Source: Micromonospora polyrhachis
Lineage (GTDB): Bacteria; Actinomycetota; Actinomycetes; Mycobacteriales; Micromonosporaceae
Length of the DNA: 64,000 nt
Direction of reading: 5' to 3'
NCBI RefSeq assembly: GCF_014203835.1
Contig: NZ_JACHJW010000001.1
Span: forward strand, 1,798,001 to 1,862,000
In this document: in pieces, positions 8,497-16,691 of the stretch
How positions within the stretch are numbered: the stretch's first letter is position 1
How the letters are laid out: each line of letters starts with the position of its first letter
The notes under the pieces: generated by a model
The model's input: the letters and a program-made list of their open reading frames with translations, nothing else
Told to the model about the DNA's origin: nothing
Database searches by the model: none
Translations under genes and position numbers: made by a program

Positions 8497-9104
8497 AGAC
8501 CACCAAGGACCTGCCGCCGGTCGTGACACCGAACTGGGGCGACATCAACACCATCGCCGGTCTGATCGCCGAGGCGTTCACCCCTCTACCAGCCGCCGGA
8601 TGGCTGGTACCCGACCCCGAGCAGCGCACCAGGGTGCTTCGTGACCAGTTCAAGATCCTGGTCGAACACGCCGTCTTCTACGGCCACATCGACGTGCTGC
8701 ACGACCGGTCCGCAGCAGCGGTCTGGTTCCACCACCTCGGCCCCGTACCACCACCACGCCACTACGACCAGCGGCTTCACGAGGCGTGCGGCACTCATGT
8801 CCACCGCTTTCGCCACCTCGACGCGCTTTTCGACAAGTACCGCCCTGCAGAACCGCACCACCACCTCGCCCTACTCGCGGTCACCCCCGCCGCACAGGGC
8901 ACCGGACGCGGCACCAAACTGCTTGACCACCACCACCGGCACCTGGACCAAGCAGGCATCCCGGCCTATCTGGAGGCCAGCAGCCCTCGCGCCCGAGACC
9001 TCTACACCCGCCACGGCTACCACACCCGCCGGGCGTTCACCCTCCCGGACGGCACCCCGTTCTGGTCGACGTGGCGCGAGCCGCACCCAGATCGTCGCAG
9101 CTGA
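8493..9104 (+). CDS. GNAT-family N-acetyltransferase
   Basis: A 203-residue protein. The acetyl-CoA binding core is visible as HHHLALLAVTPAAQGTGRGTKLLDHHHRHLD (strand 4 plus the Q/RxxGxG/A loop), followed by IPAYLEASSPRARDLYTRHGY, the usual strand 5 and helix 4 region with the ARDLYTRHGY turn. Its ATG at 8493 overlaps the permease stop by 4 bp, so the two were translated together. The N-terminal half (WGDINTIAGLIAEAF) is the typical GNAT first helix. The acceptor is unknown; a link with an amino-acid permease is compatible with acetylation of an imported amine, which is speculation. Note the unusually His-rich segment. Confidence 0.8.
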   Translation: MKTTKDLPPVVTPNWGDINTIAGLIAEAFTPLPAAGWLVPDPEQRTRVLRDQFKILVEHAVFYGHIDVLHDRSAAAVWFHHLGPVPPPRHYDQRLHEACGTHVHRFRHLDALFDKYRPAEPHHHLALLAVTPAAQGTGRGTKLLDHHHRHLDQAGIPAYLEASSPRARDLYTRHGYHTRRAFTLPDGTPFWSTWREPHPDRRS

Positions 9105-9147
9105 GACCTGAACGACCCGCTTACCCGATGAATCTCGTGAGGACGAA

Positions 9148-9684
9148 GTGTCACCAACAGCAACAGCCGCCGCCGTCGTCGAGCGACTACGGGTCATGCA
9201 GACAGGTATCGAGGTCACACGAACCCGTGGGTCTGCCGCGGACAACGAGGTGGAGCGGATCATCGCCCGCGCCGCCCACGCTGGTTTCAGCACCATCGCC
9301 GTCGGAATGACACAGGTGAGGGAGGCGATCCGGCAGACCCACACCACCCTGGCCGCCGTCCACACCGCCATCAGTGACGCCTCCGCCGCCGTCACCCGAG
9401 CACCCGTGCATGAGTCACCGGCCCAGGCGATGACGGAGCTGGGCCAAGCGGGGCAACACCTCAAGACCGCCCACGACGGCATCATCGCCTCCATCGGCCA
9501 GATCGACGAAACCCGAACACTGGCCATGAGAGTGCTGCACGGCGGCGACCCCGGACCGTTGCTCTCCATACTGGAAATGATCAAGCAGAACCTCGTGCAG
9601 GTCCTACACACCGGCACCGCCGCCCAACAGTCGATGACCGCACTCATCCACAGCGCACAGAAAATGGGGCGTTCAGATAACTGA
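9148..9684 (+). CDS. Small helical protein, resembles DUF6244
   Basis: A 178-residue protein with no signal peptide or membrane span. It consists of long amphipathic helices: RLRVMQTGIEVTRTRGSAAD, then a region rich in Ala, Thr and Gln (VREAIRQTHTTLAAVHTAIS), and a C-terminal part GGDPGPLLSILEMIKQNLVQ. The layout and the GGxPGPLL segment recall the Micromonosporaceae DUF6244 family, as remembered and not searched. GTG at 9148 is preceded by GAGG with a 6-nt spacer. The gene sits in a tight plus-strand run between the GNAT and a small zinc-ribbon gene. Heptad-like spacing of hydrophobic residues suggests oligomers or a WXG-like helical hairpin. No function can be given. Confidence 0.6.
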   Translation: MSPTATAAAVVERLRVMQTGIEVTRTRGSAADNEVERIIARAAHAGFSTIAVGMTQVREAIRQTHTTLAAVHTAISDASAAVTRAPVHESPAQAMTELGQAGQHLKTAHDGIIASIGQIDETRTLAMRVLHGGDPGPLLSILEMIKQNLVQVLHTGTAAQQSMTALIHSAQKMGRSDN

Positions 9685-9764
9685 ACGTGCCTGCCGGCGG
9701 GGATGACAAACGAACATCTATTGCTTAGCGGCCTCGTCGGCATCTATCTCGGAAGGGGAAATCC

Positions 9765-9932
9765 GTGTCACATTTGCTGATAGGTGTGGCCGGCACGCTG
9801 ATCGGGTTTGTTGGTGGTTTTGTCAGCTATTGGAAATCGAGACGCTGGTGCGGCCAATGTGGTCGGACACTTACCTGCTCCACCTGCACGTTACCGAATC
9901 CCACACAAAACACAGAGACGCGCGTCCGCTAG
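9765..9932 (+). CDS. 55-residue membrane protein with a CX2CX5CX2C zinc ribbon
   Basis: A short gene not obvious from length-filtered ORF calling. GTG at 9765 follows a strong GGAAGGGGAA ribosome binding site. Residues 4-23 form one membrane helix (LLIGVAGTLIGFVGGFVSYW), then a basic KSRRW and a metal-binding knuckle pair WCGQCGRTLTCSTCT (Cys29, Cys32, Cys38, Cys41), and a polar tail ending at TAG 9932. This resembles a minimal tethered zinc ribbon. It lies between the DUF6244-like gene and the TPR regulator, on the same strand. Function is unknown; anchoring the neighbouring regulator or helical protein at the membrane is possible. Confidence 0.6.
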   Translation: MSHLLIGVAGTLIGFVGGFVSYWKSRRWCGQCGRTLTCSTCTLPNPTQNTETRVR

Positions 9933-9988
9933 CCGTTGAGGCTTACCCCCAGAGGCCAACCACGTCGAGATCAGAGTGGAGAGCAGTC

Positions 9989-11479
9989 GTGACCGACAGC
10001 CCGCCCAGCAGAAAACGAGGCAGGCGAACCAAAAGCGAACGGCTGAAGTTGCTGTCCCCTGACGCGGGCGCGAATCAACCGCTTGTGTATCTCGTAAAAG
10101 AATCCGGATTCCGATCACTGAGCGCCTTCGCCGCCGCGATCAACAACCGCGCGTCACTGAAGTACGGGATACAGCTCAACCACGACCACAACATCATCAG
10201 ACGGTGGATCAACGGTGGCGCGTGCACACATCCGGGAATCGTGGCCGATGTCCTGAGCGACGCGTGGGGCATGACGATACCCCCCAGCGTGATCTGGCCC
10301 GACGAACGCAACGGTCTCTCACCAGTATCAGCCCACCTGCAACCATGCATCGCCGAGCACACCCTGGAAAACCTGGGAGCCTTCCTGCGGCGTGACGCCC
10401 TCCGCGCAAGCGTGTGGGCCGACCCCATCCCGATAGTGACCCGCGACGAACTAATGAACCCAATATCGAAATGGCTGTCATCCCCACCGATCCGCCTACC
10501 CACCGCCGATCAGCGGCCACGGCACATCGACCAAACGACAATCGAACGAATAGAAGCAGCCACCACCCACTTCATGGCCGTTGACGCCGCAGCCGGCGGC
10601 GCGGCGGTACGCGACGCCGCGGCAGGACAACTGCGATACGCCGTCGATCTAGCCAACAACCACCTCCCGCCCGACACCCCCACCCGCAACCGTCTGCTCA
10701 CCGCGATAGCCACACTCGCCGGCGAGGTCGGCGCAATGGCACACGACGCCGGCCTCGACGGCACCGCCCAGCAGTACTTCGCCTACGCGCTCCAGACCGC
10801 ACGAACTGCCGACAACGACCACGCCAGCCTCGTCGTCGTACGGGTCCTCGCTCACATGGCCCACCAGATGTGCGAACTGAAATCGCCCCGAACGACGCTC
10901 CGTCTTACCGAGCTCGCTGCTCACCACATGGGACATGCCCCACGCGGCCTCATGCAAGGCATGCTCTGGATTCTCAGAGCCCGCGCCCTGGCCCTACTCG
11001 GACCCAACTGGATGAGCGAAATCAACAGCTCCATCAGCCTGGCCTTCGCAGCATGCGAGACCGCCGAAACAGAAACCCCACTGCGGCAAAACATGTTTCC
11101 CCACCTGAACAGCGCCCACCTAGAAAGGCACGCCACAGAAGCCTACCTCGACCTTGCCACCCTCGACGACGACCACGCTGCCCACCTTGCCGCCAAAGCG
11201 GAAGCACGCTCACTCTCCGCGCTCGCGACCCAATCCCAAAACCACACCCGCGAAAAGGCGCACAATCTCGTCAACCTCGCACGGTCACGATTCCTTCTCG
11301 GTCGACCGGACGAGGCATGCGACGACGGGGCCCAGGCACTCCAACTCGCACGACAGATCCCAGGCTCAACCCGACTCGCCGAACGCATACACACTCTCAG
11401 CGTCGCCGCCGAGCGGTTCCCATACCATCCGCGAGCACGAGACCTCCAGCAGAGGGCAATCCAAACCCTGCAGGCATGA
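9989..11479 (+). CDS. TPR-type transcriptional regulator (XRE/TPR class)
   Basis: A 496-residue protein starting at GTG 9989, chosen because GGAGAG lies 6 nt upstream; the frame stays open to 9830 but that part overlaps the zinc-ribbon gene. The basic N-terminus (SRKRGRRTKSERLKLL) leads into a helical domain (GFRSLSAFAAAINNRASL, DHNIIRRWINGGACTHPGI), which looks like a divergent helix-turn-helix of the actinomycete long-regulator class. From about residue 200 there is an alpha-solenoid of TPR-like repeats (AQQYFAYALQTARTADND, TREKAHNLVNLARSRFLLG, DEACDDGAQALQLARQI). It is similar in plan to the regulator at 4661-6025, so the two may be distant paralogues. The ligand is unknown. Confidence 0.7.
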   Translation: MTDSPPSRKRGRRTKSERLKLLSPDAGANQPLVYLVKESGFRSLSAFAAAINNRASLKYGIQLNHDHNIIRRWINGGACTHPGIVADVLSDAWGMTIPPSVIWPDERNGLSPVSAHLQPCIAEHTLENLGAFLRRDALRASVWADPIPIVTRDELMNPISKWLSSPPIRLPTADQRPRHIDQTTIERIEAATTHFMAVDAAAGGAAVRDAAAGQLRYAVDLANNHLPPDTPTRNRLLTAIATLAGEVGAMAHDAGLDGTAQQYFAYALQTARTADNDHASLVVVRVLAHMAHQMCELKSPRTTLRLTELAAHHMGHAPRGLMQGMLWILRARALALLGPNWMSEINSSISLAFAACETAETETPLRQNMFPHLNSAHLERHATEAYLDLATLDDDHAAHLAAKAEARSLSALATQSQNHTREKAHNLVNLARSRFLLGRPDEACDDGAQALQLARQIPGSTRLAERIHTLSVAAERFPYHPRARDLQQRAIQTLQA

Positions 11480-11668
11480 ACGACCCGAATCGACGCCACC
11501 TACGAAAGTAGCAACCCATCGACGTAAGCACCTAGCCTGCTGGCGCTGAAACTTCTCGAATCCCACATTGTTACCCCCCCGGTCGGCGGCACGGACACGT
11601 CACGCCCGCCCTGCACGCGGCGACCACGCACTCTCCATCCGAAACAGCAAAAACAGAGGACGCTAGAT

Positions 11669-11851
11669 ATGTCGGAGTTACTCATTGCCACAGTGGGCAT
11701 CACGCTTCTGGGAATCGCGCTCATCAGGGGCGGCGCGTCGACCACAACGTGGTTCCTAACCCGACTACGCCTGAGCCGAATACTCACCGTTGCCATAGTC
11801 CTGCTCGTGGTCGGGGCACTGCTCGCCCAGACACTCGGACGGGCCAAATGA
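11669..11851 (+). CDS. 60-residue membrane protein
   Basis: Residues 4-20 (LLIATVGITLLGIALIR) and 40-56 (LTVAIVLLVVGALLAQT) are two hydrophobic helices separated by a short charged turn with TRLRLSR, giving a hairpin protein of 60 residues. ATG 11669 follows AGAGGA at 10 nt. It stands 190 bp after the TPR regulator on the same strand and converges with the NUDIX gene. No family is recognised. The intergenic 11480-11668 shows nothing else. Confidence 0.5.
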   Translation: MSELLIATVGITLLGIALIRGGASTTTWFLTRLRLSRILTVAIVLLVVGALLAQTLGRAK

Positions 11852-11938
11852 GGTACCGGCAGACGGCGACCCCGACAGGGACATGGCGTGGTCGGGTTCC
11901 TGCTGGTCACGGCGTCGATCAGGGCTTGGTGGAGGTCT

Positions 11939-12376
11939 TCACGAGAGCAGGGCCTCCTCGTTGGAGATGATGAACTCCTTCAGCGCATCCGGCTTGAGAT
12001 CCACCGCAGACAGCTTGTCGATCGCCACCCGGTCGAGCTGGTAACCGCCACGCGACGGATCAGCGAACTCCTCCCCGGTACGGGCGTCATCGTTCAGCTG
12101 ACGTAGCCGACAAGCAAAGAAGTGCTGGACAGACACACCCTCACCAGCGGGGGCGGTGAACAGGAACACCTGGGCGAACCGGTCCGCCTCAGCGCCAAGC
12201 TCTTCGTGCAACTCGCGGCGGAGCGCCGCCTCCAGGGAGACATCCGTCGACTCCAGGCCGCCGCCCGGCGTTGTCCAGTAGGGCGCCTGGCCGGGCTTGA
12301 TCCGCTTGATCAGCACGAGTCGGTCGTCCTCATCCAGAAGGATGGCCCGCACCGACCTACGTACGATCTGACGCAC
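11939..12376 (-). CDS. NUDIX hydrolase
   Basis: A 145-residue single-domain NUDIX protein. It begins with RRSVRAILLDEDDRLVLIKR, the typical first strands, and WTTPGGGLESTDVSLEAALRRELHEELGA is the NUDIX helix region, with the REL-HEELG catalytic core intact and an Asp/Val pair where the first Glu of the consensus is often found. NUDIX enzymes hydrolyse nucleoside diphosphates linked to another moiety, using Mg2+. The substrate cannot be told. It is monocistronic, converging with the small membrane gene on the other strand and followed upstream by the tRNA-Lys terminator region. Confidence 0.85.
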   Translation of the reverse strand: MRQIVRRSVRAILLDEDDRLVLIKRIKPGQAPYWTTPGGGLESTDVSLEAALRRELHEELGAEADRFAQVFLFTAPAGEGVSVQHFFACRLRQLNDDARTGEEFADPSRGGYQLDRVAIDKLSAVDLKPDALKEFIISNEEALLS

Positions 12377-12599
12377 GACTTGCCCCTATCCGCCCACAGC
12401 ACGACCGCTAACAGCAGCGTGAAGGACCCGGTCTCAGTTTGGGCGGTAACTGTCCGTGCCTCGTCCGCCGACACGACGCGCCAAGGGTTGAGCCATCCCT
12501 CCCCTGGCATCGCACCGTGTCCCACTGTCCCACCGATGCCAATCCGGTCCAACGGCTCCCGAGCACCCACCGAGCGACCACCCGCCGCCGGCGTACACG

Positions 12600-12639
12600 A
12601 AAAAGACCCCGACCCGGTGTGAACTACCAGGTCAGGGCC
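12600..12639 (-). terminator. Intrinsic terminator of tRNA-Lys
   Basis: Read on the minus strand, GGCCCTGACC pairs with GGTCGGGGTC (two G-T wobbles) over a 15-base loop and is followed by TTTTT. It begins about 10 bp after the encoded CCA of the tRNA, so it is the tRNA terminator. Confidence 0.75.
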
Positions 12640-12647
12640 TTGCTCGT

Positions 12648-12723
12648 TGGTGCGCCGCCAGGGACTCGAACCCCGAACCCGCGGATTAAGAGTCCGCTGC
12701 TCTGCCAGTTGAGCTAGCGGCGC
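12648..12723 (-). tRNA. tRNA-Lys (anticodon CTT)
   Basis: The minus strand gives a full cloverleaf: acceptor GCGCCGC paired with GCGGCGC, a D-arm with GCTC/GAGC, the anticodon loop ACTCTTAATC with CTT, the TTCGAGT T-loop, discriminator A and an encoded CCA at 12648-12650. The length is 76 nt including CCA. The open frames reading through this region are artefacts of the tRNA. Confidence 0.95.
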
Positions 12724-12913
12724 TCGTTGGCAACGGGGAAAACCTTAACATGCCCTCGGCGGGGGCTTCCAATCAGATTCACCTCCGCGATCGGGGTCCT
12801 CCGTTCACCGGACGCGGGGGCTGAAAACCGTCAGAATTCGCGAGCGGGGCACAACTTTCTGGCGCTCGTGGGGCACGATGTGCTGCGAGCCACGCGAGTG
12901 AACAGAGGTGGGA

Positions 12914-14182
12914 ATGGGCAAGTTCACGCGGGCCTGGGCAGTGACGGCTGCCCTGGTGACGCTGGTACCGCTGGGTCTGACCGGTTGCGGCTCCTCCTCG
13001 GAGGAGCCGCGCATTGTCGGAGGCGGGACGGAGGGCGGCAGCAGCGCTACGCCCACATCACCCGCCGAGCCACTGAGCCTCAGCATCACCCCGGGGACCG
13101 GGGCCAAGAAGCAGCCAGTCAGCACGGAGATCGGCACCACGGTGGCCGGCGGCAAGGTCACCGACGTCACGCTGACGATGGAGGGTGGCGGCAAGGTCGA
13201 GGGGGCGTTGCGCGAGGACGGCTCCTCCTGGGTGCCGGCAGTTCCACTGAAGTATTCGAAGACCTACACCGCCTCGGTCACCGCGACCAACTCGACGGGG
13301 CAGACCGATACGAAGACGACCTCCTTCACCACGATGAGCAAACCCAGCTCACAGGTCGGATCGGGGCTGTATCTCTTCGACGACAAGACGTACGGCGTGG
13401 CGATGCCGGTGGTGGTCGAGTTCTCGCCGGGCATTCCGAAGAAGGACCGCGCAGCGGTGCAGAAGCGGATGTTCGTCAGCACCAATCCGCCGCAGCCGGG
13501 CACCTGGCACTGGGTGAGCAGTGGCACCCAGGCCTACTACCGGGCCCCGGAGTACTGGCAGCCGGGGACGACGATCAGCGTACGGATCGGCCTGGAGGGC
13601 ATCCCGCTGAGCAACGGCCGGTACGGCAACATGGACCGTAAGGCCACCGGCAAGATCGACAACAACAAGATGGAGTTGAAGGTCGACAACGCCACCAAGA
13701 AGATGTCGGTCTACGAGAACGGCAACCTGATCAAGACGATGCCGGTGAGCCTGGGCAAGAAGAGCACCCCTTCGTCCAGCGGCACGATGGTGATCATGGA
13801 GAAGAAGGCGGCGACGACCTTCGACACCATGGACGATCCCAACCCGGCAAACCGCTACGTCACCGATGTCGAGTACGCCCAGCGTCTCACCTGGGGTGGC
13901 GAGTACATCCACGCCGCCCCGTGGTCGGTGGCGGACCAGGGCCGCCGGAACGTGTCGCACGGCTGCGTCAACGTGGCCACGGCCAACGCGAAGTGGCTGT
14001 TCGAGAAGACCAAGATCGGTGACCCGATAACGATCACCGGCACCGAGGTCAAGCTCGCCAACGGTAACGGCTGGACCGCCTGGAACCTGTCGTGGGCGGA
14101 GTTCATCAAGGGCAGCGCGCTGCCCGTACCGGCGGATCTCACCTCGCCGGGTGCGGCGGGCACCGCCTCGCCCACCACCTGA
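12914..14182 (+). CDS. L,D-transpeptidase lipoprotein (YkuD family, LdtMt2-like)
   Basis: A 422-residue secreted lipoprotein. Residues 1-25 are a signal peptide with lipobox LTGC (Cys25). Two Ig-like bacterial domains follow (PGTGAKKQPVSTEIGTTVAG; AVPLKYSKTYTASVTATN), then the YkuD catalytic domain with SLGKKSTPSSSGTMVI and the active-site motif HAAPWSVADQ...SHGCVNVATANAKWLF, where Cys of SHGCVN is the nucleophile. The family makes 3-3 cross-links in peptidoglycan outside the membrane and is little affected by most penicillins. ATG 12914 has AGAGG 5 nt upstream; GTG 12908 is the alternative. A close paralogue follows at 14378, separated by a perfect hairpin terminator. The high identity of their catalytic domains indicates tandem duplication. 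Confidence 0.92.
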   Translation: MGKFTRAWAVTAALVTLVPLGLTGCGSSSEEPRIVGGGTEGGSSATPTSPAEPLSLSITPGTGAKKQPVSTEIGTTVAGGKVTDVTLTMEGGGKVEGALREDGSSWVPAVPLKYSKTYTASVTATNSTGQTDTKTTSFTTMSKPSSQVGSGLYLFDDKTYGVAMPVVVEFSPGIPKKDRAAVQKRMFVSTNPPQPGTWHWVSSGTQAYYRAPEYWQPGTTISVRIGLEGIPLSNGRYGNMDRKATGKIDNNKMELKVDNATKKMSVYENGNLIKTMPVSLGKKSTPSSSGTMVIMEKKAATTFDTMDDPNPANRYVTDVEYAQRLTWGGEYIHAAPWSVADQGRRNVSHGCVNVATANAKWLFEKTKIGDPITITGTEVKLANGNGWTAWNLSWAEFIKGSALPVPADLTSPGAAGTASPTT

Positions 14183-14195
14183 GTACCCATTGGTG

Positions 14196-14239
14196 ATGCC
14201 CTGGTCTGACTGGTAGGAATACCAGTCAGACCAGGGCAT
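14196..14239. terminator. Perfect hairpin terminator between the L,D-transpeptidase genes
   Basis: Arms of 20 bases (14196-14215 and 14220-14239) are exactly complementary around loop GGAA, beginning 14 bp after the stop of the first gene and followed by TTAA. It should act on the plus strand and may work in both directions. Confidence 0.85.
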
Positions 14240-14377
14240 TTAACTACTCGCAAATTTCGCTTATCCGATATGTCCTCACATGCTGTCGGTGTTCTTGTTC
14301 ACGGCCAGCAACCGAAATTTGTTCTGACGCGTCGGTGAGAGACGATGGACTACGGCATTCCGGACTGTGGGGGAATC

Positions 14378-15664
14378 ATGCGAGCGAGTCGAAGCCAGCG
14401 GATACGACACGGCACGGAGCGGCGTTCGCCGGCCCGGATGGTCGCGGCGGCTCTCCTCGCCAGCGCGATGATGCTGACCTCGGCCGCGTGCAGCAGCGGC
14501 GACGGCGGCGGGCCCGCCTGGCGTGGTGGTGGCGACGACAATGCGGCCAAGTCGGCAGCGACGATCACCACACCGGCGGCGGACGCCAAGGACGTACCCA
14601 CCTCGACCGAGATCAGCTTCACCGCCCCGGGCGCCACCAACCCGACGGTCGAACTGAAGGACGCCGCAGGCGCGGTCGTCGAGGGAAAGCTGGCCGCCGA
14701 CGGTAAGACCTGGCTGCCGAACGCCCAACTGAAGTACGAGACCACCTACACCGCGACCGTGACGGCTGCCGACAGTGACGGTAACCCGACCACGACGACC
14801 AGCAACTTCACCACCATGACCAAGCCCGCCAACCAGATCCGGGTAAGCAGCTTCCTCGGGGACGGGGCGGTGGTGGGCGTCGCCATGCCGCTGCGGCTCA
14901 GCTTCAGCCGCAACATCCCAGAGGACTACCGGGACGACGTACAGCGCCGGCTGATGGTGCAGGCCGACCCGCCGCAGGAGGGCATCTGGCACTGGGTCAA
15001 GCCCAACGAGGTCAACTTCCGCCCGAAGGAATTCTGGCAGGCGAACACGAAGATCTCGTACAAGGCACAACTCGGTGGGCTGCCGATGGGCGACAACTGG
15101 TACGGCCGCTCCGATCTCACCGTCGACATCAAGGTCGGCTCGTCAGTGATCATGGTGGTCGACAACAAGACCAAGCAGATGACCGTCACCAAGGACGGCA
15201 AGGTCATCCGGACCATCCCGATCAGCCTCGGGAAGAAGAGCACCCCCTCCTCCAGCGGCACGATGGTGATCATCGAGAAGCTGAAGAAGACCGTCTTCAA
15301 CACGATGGACGAGCCGGACCCGGCAAACCGCTACATCACCGACATCGAGTACGCCCAGCGCCTGACCTGGGGCGGCGAGTTCATCCACGCCGCGCCCTGG
15401 TCCGTGGCGGACCAGGGCAAGCGCAACGTGTCCCACGGCTGCGTCAACATGTCGACCGCCAACGCCGCCTGGTTGTTCAACCAGACCCGGGTCGGTGACC
15501 CGATCACCGTCAAGAACACCGAGGTCAAGCTACAGAACGGCAACGGCTGGACGGACTGGAACATGAGCTGGGAAGAGTACGTCAAGGGCAGCGCGCTCCC
15601 GTACCAGCCGGCGACCGACGCCACCCCGGGCAGCGGCGACCCCAGCGGATCACCCACCACCTGA
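14378..15664 (+). CDS. L,D-transpeptidase lipoprotein, paralogue of the preceding gene
   Basis: A 428-residue protein from ATG 14378 (GGGGG lies upstream; an in-frame start at 14345 would add 11 residues with no ribosome binding site). It has a twin-basic N-terminus, hydrophobic core AAALLASAMMLTSA and lipobox ending at Cys38. Two Ig-like domains (PAADAKDVPTSTEISFTAPG; AQLKYETTYTATVTAAD) precede the YkuD domain with SHGCVNMSTANAAWLF, again with the nucleophile Cys. The order and spacing equal those of the first copy, and the catalytic region is nearly the same. Role: 3-3 peptidoglycan cross-linking at the cell surface. The gene is likely independently transcribed, since terminators stand on both sides. 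Confidence 0.92.
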   Translation: MRASRSQRIRHGTERRSPARMVAAALLASAMMLTSAACSSGDGGGPAWRGGGDDNAAKSAATITTPAADAKDVPTSTEISFTAPGATNPTVELKDAAGAVVEGKLAADGKTWLPNAQLKYETTYTATVTAADSDGNPTTTTSNFTTMTKPANQIRVSSFLGDGAVVGVAMPLRLSFSRNIPEDYRDDVQRRLMVQADPPQEGIWHWVKPNEVNFRPKEFWQANTKISYKAQLGGLPMGDNWYGRSDLTVDIKVGSSVIMVVDNKTKQMTVTKDGKVIRTIPISLGKKSTPSSSGTMVIIEKLKKTVFNTMDEPDPANRYITDIEYAQRLTWGGEFIHAAPWSVADQGKRNVSHGCVNMSTANAAWLFNQTRVGDPITVKNTEVKLQNGNGWTDWNMSWEEYVKGSALPYQPATDATPGSGDPSGSPTT

Positions 15665-15700
15665 CCGACAGCCCAGCCTCAGCCCAGACCGCTCACGCGG

Positions 15701-15741
15701 GACGACGTCCGCCCCCTGGCAAGAAGGGGTCGGACGTCGTC
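15701..15741 (+). terminator. Hairpin terminator after the second L,D-transpeptidase
   Basis: GACGACGTCCG plus CCCC pairs with GGGG and CGGACGTCGTC with one bulged T and a 10-base loop, followed by TCATT. It starts 37 bp after the stop codon. Confidence 0.7.
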
Positions 15742-15800
15742 TCATTCCTGGGCGGGTGGAGGCCACAAGACGAATCGGGCGGGCGGGTTACGGAGGCACA

Positions 15801-15848
15801 AATACGGGTCAGGCCCCCTTCCTGTAGGAAGGGGGCCTGACCCGTATT
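15801..15848. terminator. Perfect 23-bp-arm palindrome, tRNA-His terminator
   Basis: Positions 15801-15823 and 15826-15848 are exact reverse complements with a two-base loop (GT). On the minus strand it begins 6 bp after the CCA of tRNA-His, so it most likely ends that transcript; it would also stop any read-through from the plus strand. The core CAGGCCCCCTTCCT is the sort of intergenic hairpin frequent in Micromonospora-type genomes. Confidence 0.75.
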
Positions 15849-15853
15849 ACCAG

Positions 15854-15930
15854 TGGGGTGACTGAAGGGATTTGAACCCTCGACACCCGGGACCACAACC
15901 CGGTGCTCTGCCAACTGAGCTACAGCCACC
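15854..15930 (-). tRNA. tRNA-His (anticodon GTG)
   Basis: The minus strand gives the acceptor GTGGCTG paired with CAGTCAC, an extra 5' G (position -1) opposite discriminator C as expected for tRNA-His, the D-arm GCTC/GAGC, anticodon loop TTGTGGT with GTG, the T-loop TTCAAAT and an encoded CCA at 15854-15856. The minus-strand frame covering this region is a known type of tRNA artefact. Confidence 0.95.
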
Positions 15931-16027
15931 ATGTCGACCGTCCGGAAGTTTCCTGCCGGGCGGACGCGCCGACCAATGATAGCCACAACCCCACCCGTCC
16001 CGTCGAGCGGGTTACCTCATCCTCGGA

Positions 16028-16618
16028 TTACAGCTCGGCGGCGATGGCCTTGGCGGTCTCCACGTCCGGGCCGGGCAGCGGTACGAAGAGCGTCCGCCGG
16101 TAGTACTCCAGTTCCCGGATGCTCTCCCGAATGTCGGAGAGCGCCCGGTGGGCCAGCCCCTTGGCGGGCTGCCCGAAGTAGACCCGGGGATACCAACGGC
16201 GGCACAGTTCCTTGATCGACGAGACGTCGATCATGCGGTAGTGCAGGTGCGCGTCGAGCCGGGACATGTCCCGGGCCAGGAATCCCCGGTCGGTGGCGAT
16301 GGAGTTGCCACAGAGCGGCGCGCTGCGCGGATCCTTGACGAAGCTGGTGACATAGTCGAGCACCATGTCCTCCGCCTCCGTCAGGGTGACCGCGGAACGC
16401 CGTACCTCCTCGGTGAGCCCGGAACGCTCGTGCATCGTCCGGACGATCTCCGGCATGCCGGCCAGGGTCTCGTCGTCGGCATGGATGACGACGTCCACGC
16501 CGTCACCGAGGACGTTGAGATCAGGATCGGTGACAAGCGCGGCGACCTCGATCAGCGCGTCCTTGCCGAGATCAAGCCCGGTCATCTCACAGTCGATCCA
16601 GACAAGAAGATCAGCCAC
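16028..16618 (-). CDS. orn: Oligoribonuclease
   Basis: A 196-residue DEDDh exonuclease. It starts [20 protein letters not shown], with the first catalytic Asp and Glu (D-C-E) at the expected place. It continues with [15 protein letters not shown] (second Asp) and [19 protein letters not shown] (His and last Asp). The length is normal for bacterial Orn. The enzyme degrades 2-5-mer RNA to mononucleotides, finishing mRNA decay and clearing pGpG from c-di-GMP turnover. GTG 16618 is chosen because family members begin at this point and AGG stands at suitable distance; GTG 16624 is two codons upstream. The gene lies 97 bp downstream of tRNA-His on the same strand and diverges from the GT87 gene. 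Confidence 0.95.
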   Translation of the reverse strand: MADLLVWIDCEMTGLDLGKDALIEVAALVTDPDLNVLGDGVDVVIHADDETLAGMPEIVRTMHERSGLTEEVRRSAVTLTEAEDMVLDYVTSFVKDPRSAPLCGNSIATDRGFLARDMSRLDAHLHYRMIDVSSIKELCRRWYPRVYFGQPAKGLAHRALSDIRESIRELEYYRRTLFVPLPGPDVETAKAIAAEL

Positions 16619-16691
16619 GGCCACAGCCTACGCGCAGCTTGGGAGCTCGCGCCTCAGCACAGCAGCCAGAACCGACCGCTAGGGTTTTCCC

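Noticed and set aside
9703-9780. 25-codon frame overlapping the zinc-ribbon start, a possible leader peptide
   Set aside because: It has no good ribosome binding site and no conserved feature that can be seen.
12439-12717. Plus-strand frame ending GTRTPNPRIKSPLLCQLS
   Set aside because: It is antisense to tRNA-Lys and a well-known type of false protein.
13349-14239. Long minus-strand frame across the first L,D-transpeptidase
   Set aside because: It is an antisense shadow; the plus strand has signal peptide, domains and catalytic motif.
15693-15986. Minus-strand frame VAQLAEHRVVVPGVEGSNPF
   Set aside because: This peptide is the usual artefact of reading through a tRNA-His gene.
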